Below, one piece after another: positions 6,170-7,211 of a stretch of 7,211 nt of DNA. The notes under the pieces were generated by a model. The model was not told where the DNA came from and did not search any database. It saw only the letters and a list, made by a program, of their open reading frames with translations. How positions within the stretch are numbered: position 1 is the stretch's first letter; each line of letters begins with the position of its first letter. Origin of the DNA: Dehalococcoidia bacterium (GTDB lineage: Bacteria > Chloroflexota > Dehalococcoidia > Dehalococcoidales > JAUXAE01); NCBI GenBank assembly GCA_030665535.1, contig DAOUZU010000046.1, positions 1 to 7,211 of the forward strand, given 5' to 3'. The translations under genes and the position numbers were made by a program.

Positions 6170-6619
6170 ATGAAACCCTACGGTTGGTTTTTGCTGGTAG
6201 CAGGCCTGGCAGCGGTGCTGGTGCTGCTATTTGTCTCCCGGGCTGAGTATAACAACCTGGAGGCTGACCTGGCTGGCCTCCAGACTGCGTACGACTCCAC
6301 CCAGGCCGAGCTTGCCGACCTCAAACAGCTTTATCCACCACGGGACTTCACCTCCGAACAGGAGCTCAGAGAATGGCTGGCCAGCAATGATGTCTCCGAA
6401 CAGCCTGCCGCCACCACCGTTGAGGAGATGTATGCCAAGGGCCTGTCCGTCCAGGAAGCCGCCGCTAGAGACGGCTATCTCATCTCGGTGGATTTTGAAG
6501 TACCCTACGAATTCTTCTATTTTGTCTACTGCGTGGCCATAATAGACGGTGAAATCTGGCTCTGGGAGGTTGAGACGGACGAGCTGTTCAAGGCCCAAAA
6601 CTGGGACAAGGTGAAATAG
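6170..6619 (+). CDS. Small membrane-anchored coiled-coil protein of unknown function
   Basis: I do not recognise a named family. The 149-residue protein begins with a short basic start and one hydrophobic helix (about 6-22) with no clear signal-peptidase site and no lipobox Cys, so it is probably an uncleaved anchor with an outside C-terminus. Residues 24-54 form a likely short coiled coil (leucines at 30, 34, 37, 48, 51 and 54). A compact acidic domain follows: DFTSEQELREWLAS (59-72), DGYLISVDFE (101-110) and CVAIIDGEIWLWEVETDEL (121-139). The spacing loosely resembles small extracytoplasmic proteins I recall with FSSxxELxxWL, a Cys-containing middle, DGY and IGNxIYxIEPQTDE. If related, the putative catalytic Cys is replaced (Met87 region) and the His is absent. 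AAGGAG lies 7 nt before the ATG (family of good sites here). Divergent from the UbiB-family gene; 71 bp separate it from the next gene, which has its own promoter. Confidence 0.75.
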   Translation: MKPYGWFLLVAGLAAVLVLLFVSRAEYNNLEADLAGLQTAYDSTQAELADLKQLYPPRDFTSEQELREWLASNDVSEQPAATTVEEMYAKGLSVQEAAARDGYLISVDFEVPYEFFYFVYCVAIIDGEIWLWEVETDELFKAQNWDKVK

Positions 6620-6631
6620 GGAGCCGTCTTC

Positions 6632-6660
6632 TTGTTTAATGGATTGTATTTTGCTATAGT
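6632..6660 (+). promoter_or_regulatory. Sigma70-like promoter for the secreted Asp-box protein gene
   Basis: TTGTTT (6632-6637) and TATAGT (6655-6660) are separated by 17 bp. The -10 matches the consensus at 5 of 6 positions. Transcription would begin near 6667, leaving a leader of about 24 nt that includes the GGAGG at 6680-6684 before the start codon at 6691. No terminator is visible between 6619 and this site, so read-through from the gene at 6170 is also possible. Confidence 0.45.
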
Positions 6661-6690
6661 TCCAATACGGTAACCCTGCGGAGGACGGAT

Positions 6691-7211
6691 ATGATGAAAA
6701 GGCTTCTATTGCTGGCACTGTCAGTAGTGTTTTTGAGCGTGCTTATCACTCCGGCGATTGTTGGCGCCGGCGCAAAAAGCAAGGCCGAACTGGCCGGCCC
6801 GATAATGCTGGACGGCCCCATCACCTTTCTGCACCCGGAATACCTTTCCAGCAGTGCCTGGCTGGCGTTGACCGGCCAGGATCCTGCACTCGGCCTGGAG
6901 AAAAGGGTCTACGGGGAAGGTCTCAAGGACGCTTCCTCCGGTAGTGCCCTCCAGGCTGTCGGCGGGGCCGCTTCGGCCCTGATTCCCTTCCGCAGCCCGG
7001 CGGCTAAGTTCAGCCGTAATATACTTATATCTCAGGACCTGGGCCGTTATCCCTACCAAACAGAGCCTCATATCTCGGTCAACCCCAATGACCCGGACCA
7101 CCTCGTGGTCGCCATGATAGACTATAACTTCCCCGGCGTCACCAGCTATGTGAGCATTGACGGCGGCGCCACCTGGGATGGCCCCAACCAGCCCAAGATT
7201 CCCCGCGGCCA
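6691..7211 (+). CDS. Secreted protein with sialidase-type Asp-box (BNR) repeat, N-terminal part
   Basis: The frame is open from ATG 6691 to the window edge (173 codons), so the C-terminus is missing. GGAGG at 6680-6684 lies 6 nt before the ATG; the adjacent ATG at 6694 is an alternative. Residues 1-28 form a classic signal peptide (MMKR, a hydrophobic core, then a likely cut after VGA at 26 or AGA at 28), so the product is exported. After a spacer of about 80 residues of no recognised type, EPHISVNPNDPDHLVVAMID (125-144) and YVSIDGGATW (153-162) match the repeat pattern of BNR/sialidase-like beta-propellers, the second part being an Asp box (S-x-D-G-G-x-T-W). Such folds serve in sialidases, other glycan-active enzymes and many non-enzymatic exported proteins. 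An Asp box alone does not establish enzyme activity, and catalytic residues would lie beyond the window. Confidence 0.8.
   Translation, partial: MMKRLLLLALSVVFLSVLITPAIVGAGAKSKAELAGPIMLDGPITFLHPEYLSSSAWLALTGQDPALGLEKRVYGEGLKDASSGSALQAVGGAASALIPFRSPAAKFSRNILISQDLGRYPYQTEPHISVNPNDPDHLVVAMIDYNFPGVTSYVSIDGGATWDGPNQPKIPRG

Noticed and set aside
6227..6718. 163-codon minus-strand ORF covering the small membrane protein
   Set aside because: The opposite strand has a good start site, membrane helix and coiled coil; the antisense reading shows no motif and would start inside the Asp-box gene.
6721..7101. 126-codon minus-strand ORF over the Asp-box gene
   Set aside because: The plus strand encodes a signal peptide and an Asp box in an uninterrupted frame, so the antisense frame is a shadow.
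1..7211. CRISPR array, tRNA, rRNA, insertion sequence or phage module
   Set aside because: No spaced direct repeats, cloverleaf, transposase motif or terminal inverted repeats were seen on either strand.

Overview
The window looks like chromosomal DNA from a moderately GC-rich bacterium. Start codons are preceded by good Shine-Dalgarno sites and some upstream regions hold sigma70-like promoter elements. A member of the anaerobic Chloroflexota (for example Dehalococcoidia) is my best guess. It rests on the CetZ/FtsZ-like GTPase, on a small NIL-domain relic ending in a GDLVEG-type tail, and on the style of the small membrane-anchored protein. This is inference from recalled family patterns, not a database result, and an archaeal source is not strictly excluded.

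Layout: (1) 1-2475, plus strand, is the 3' end of a tryptophan operon: the C-terminal part of trpF, complete trpB and complete trpA. The genes overlap (44 nt trpF/trpB, 4 nt trpB/trpA), so they are surely cotranscribed and probably translationally coupled. All catalytic residues I could check are present. (2) 2476-2840 is a non-coding gap. It holds a C-rich, G-poor stretch that looks like a Rho-loading (rut) region for ending the trp transcript. Further on are an orphan consensus Shine-Dalgarno sequence and an 18-codon mini-ORF whose stop overlaps the next start codon. (3) 2841-4019, plus strand, encodes a tubulin/FtsZ-superfamily GTPase whose layout is closer to the archaeal CetZ group than to division FtsZ. 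A strong intrinsic terminator follows. (4) 4073-4292 is a decayed small NIL-domain gene with no start codon, one frameshift and one nonsense codon. (5) 4302-5981, minus strand, is a complete UbiB/ABC1 atypical kinase with two C-terminal membrane helices. (6) 5982-6169 is a divergent promoter region with a perfect 6-bp inverted repeat. (7) 6170-6619, plus strand, is a small membrane-anchored coiled-coil protein. (8) From 6691 to the window end, plus strand, is the N-terminal part of a secreted protein with a sialidase-type Asp-box (BNR) repeat, preceded by a good sigma70-like promoter.

How the genes relate: only the trp genes form a clear pathway. TrpF makes CdRP from phosphoribosylanthranilate; TrpA and TrpB form the tryptophan synthase complex that completes the last two steps (indole-glycerol phosphate synthase, needed between them, must be encoded elsewhere, probably upstream). 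The rest appear to be independent units. The most unusual items are the CetZ-like GTPase outside any division cluster, the NIL pseudogene beside its terminator, and the layered post-trpA leader region.
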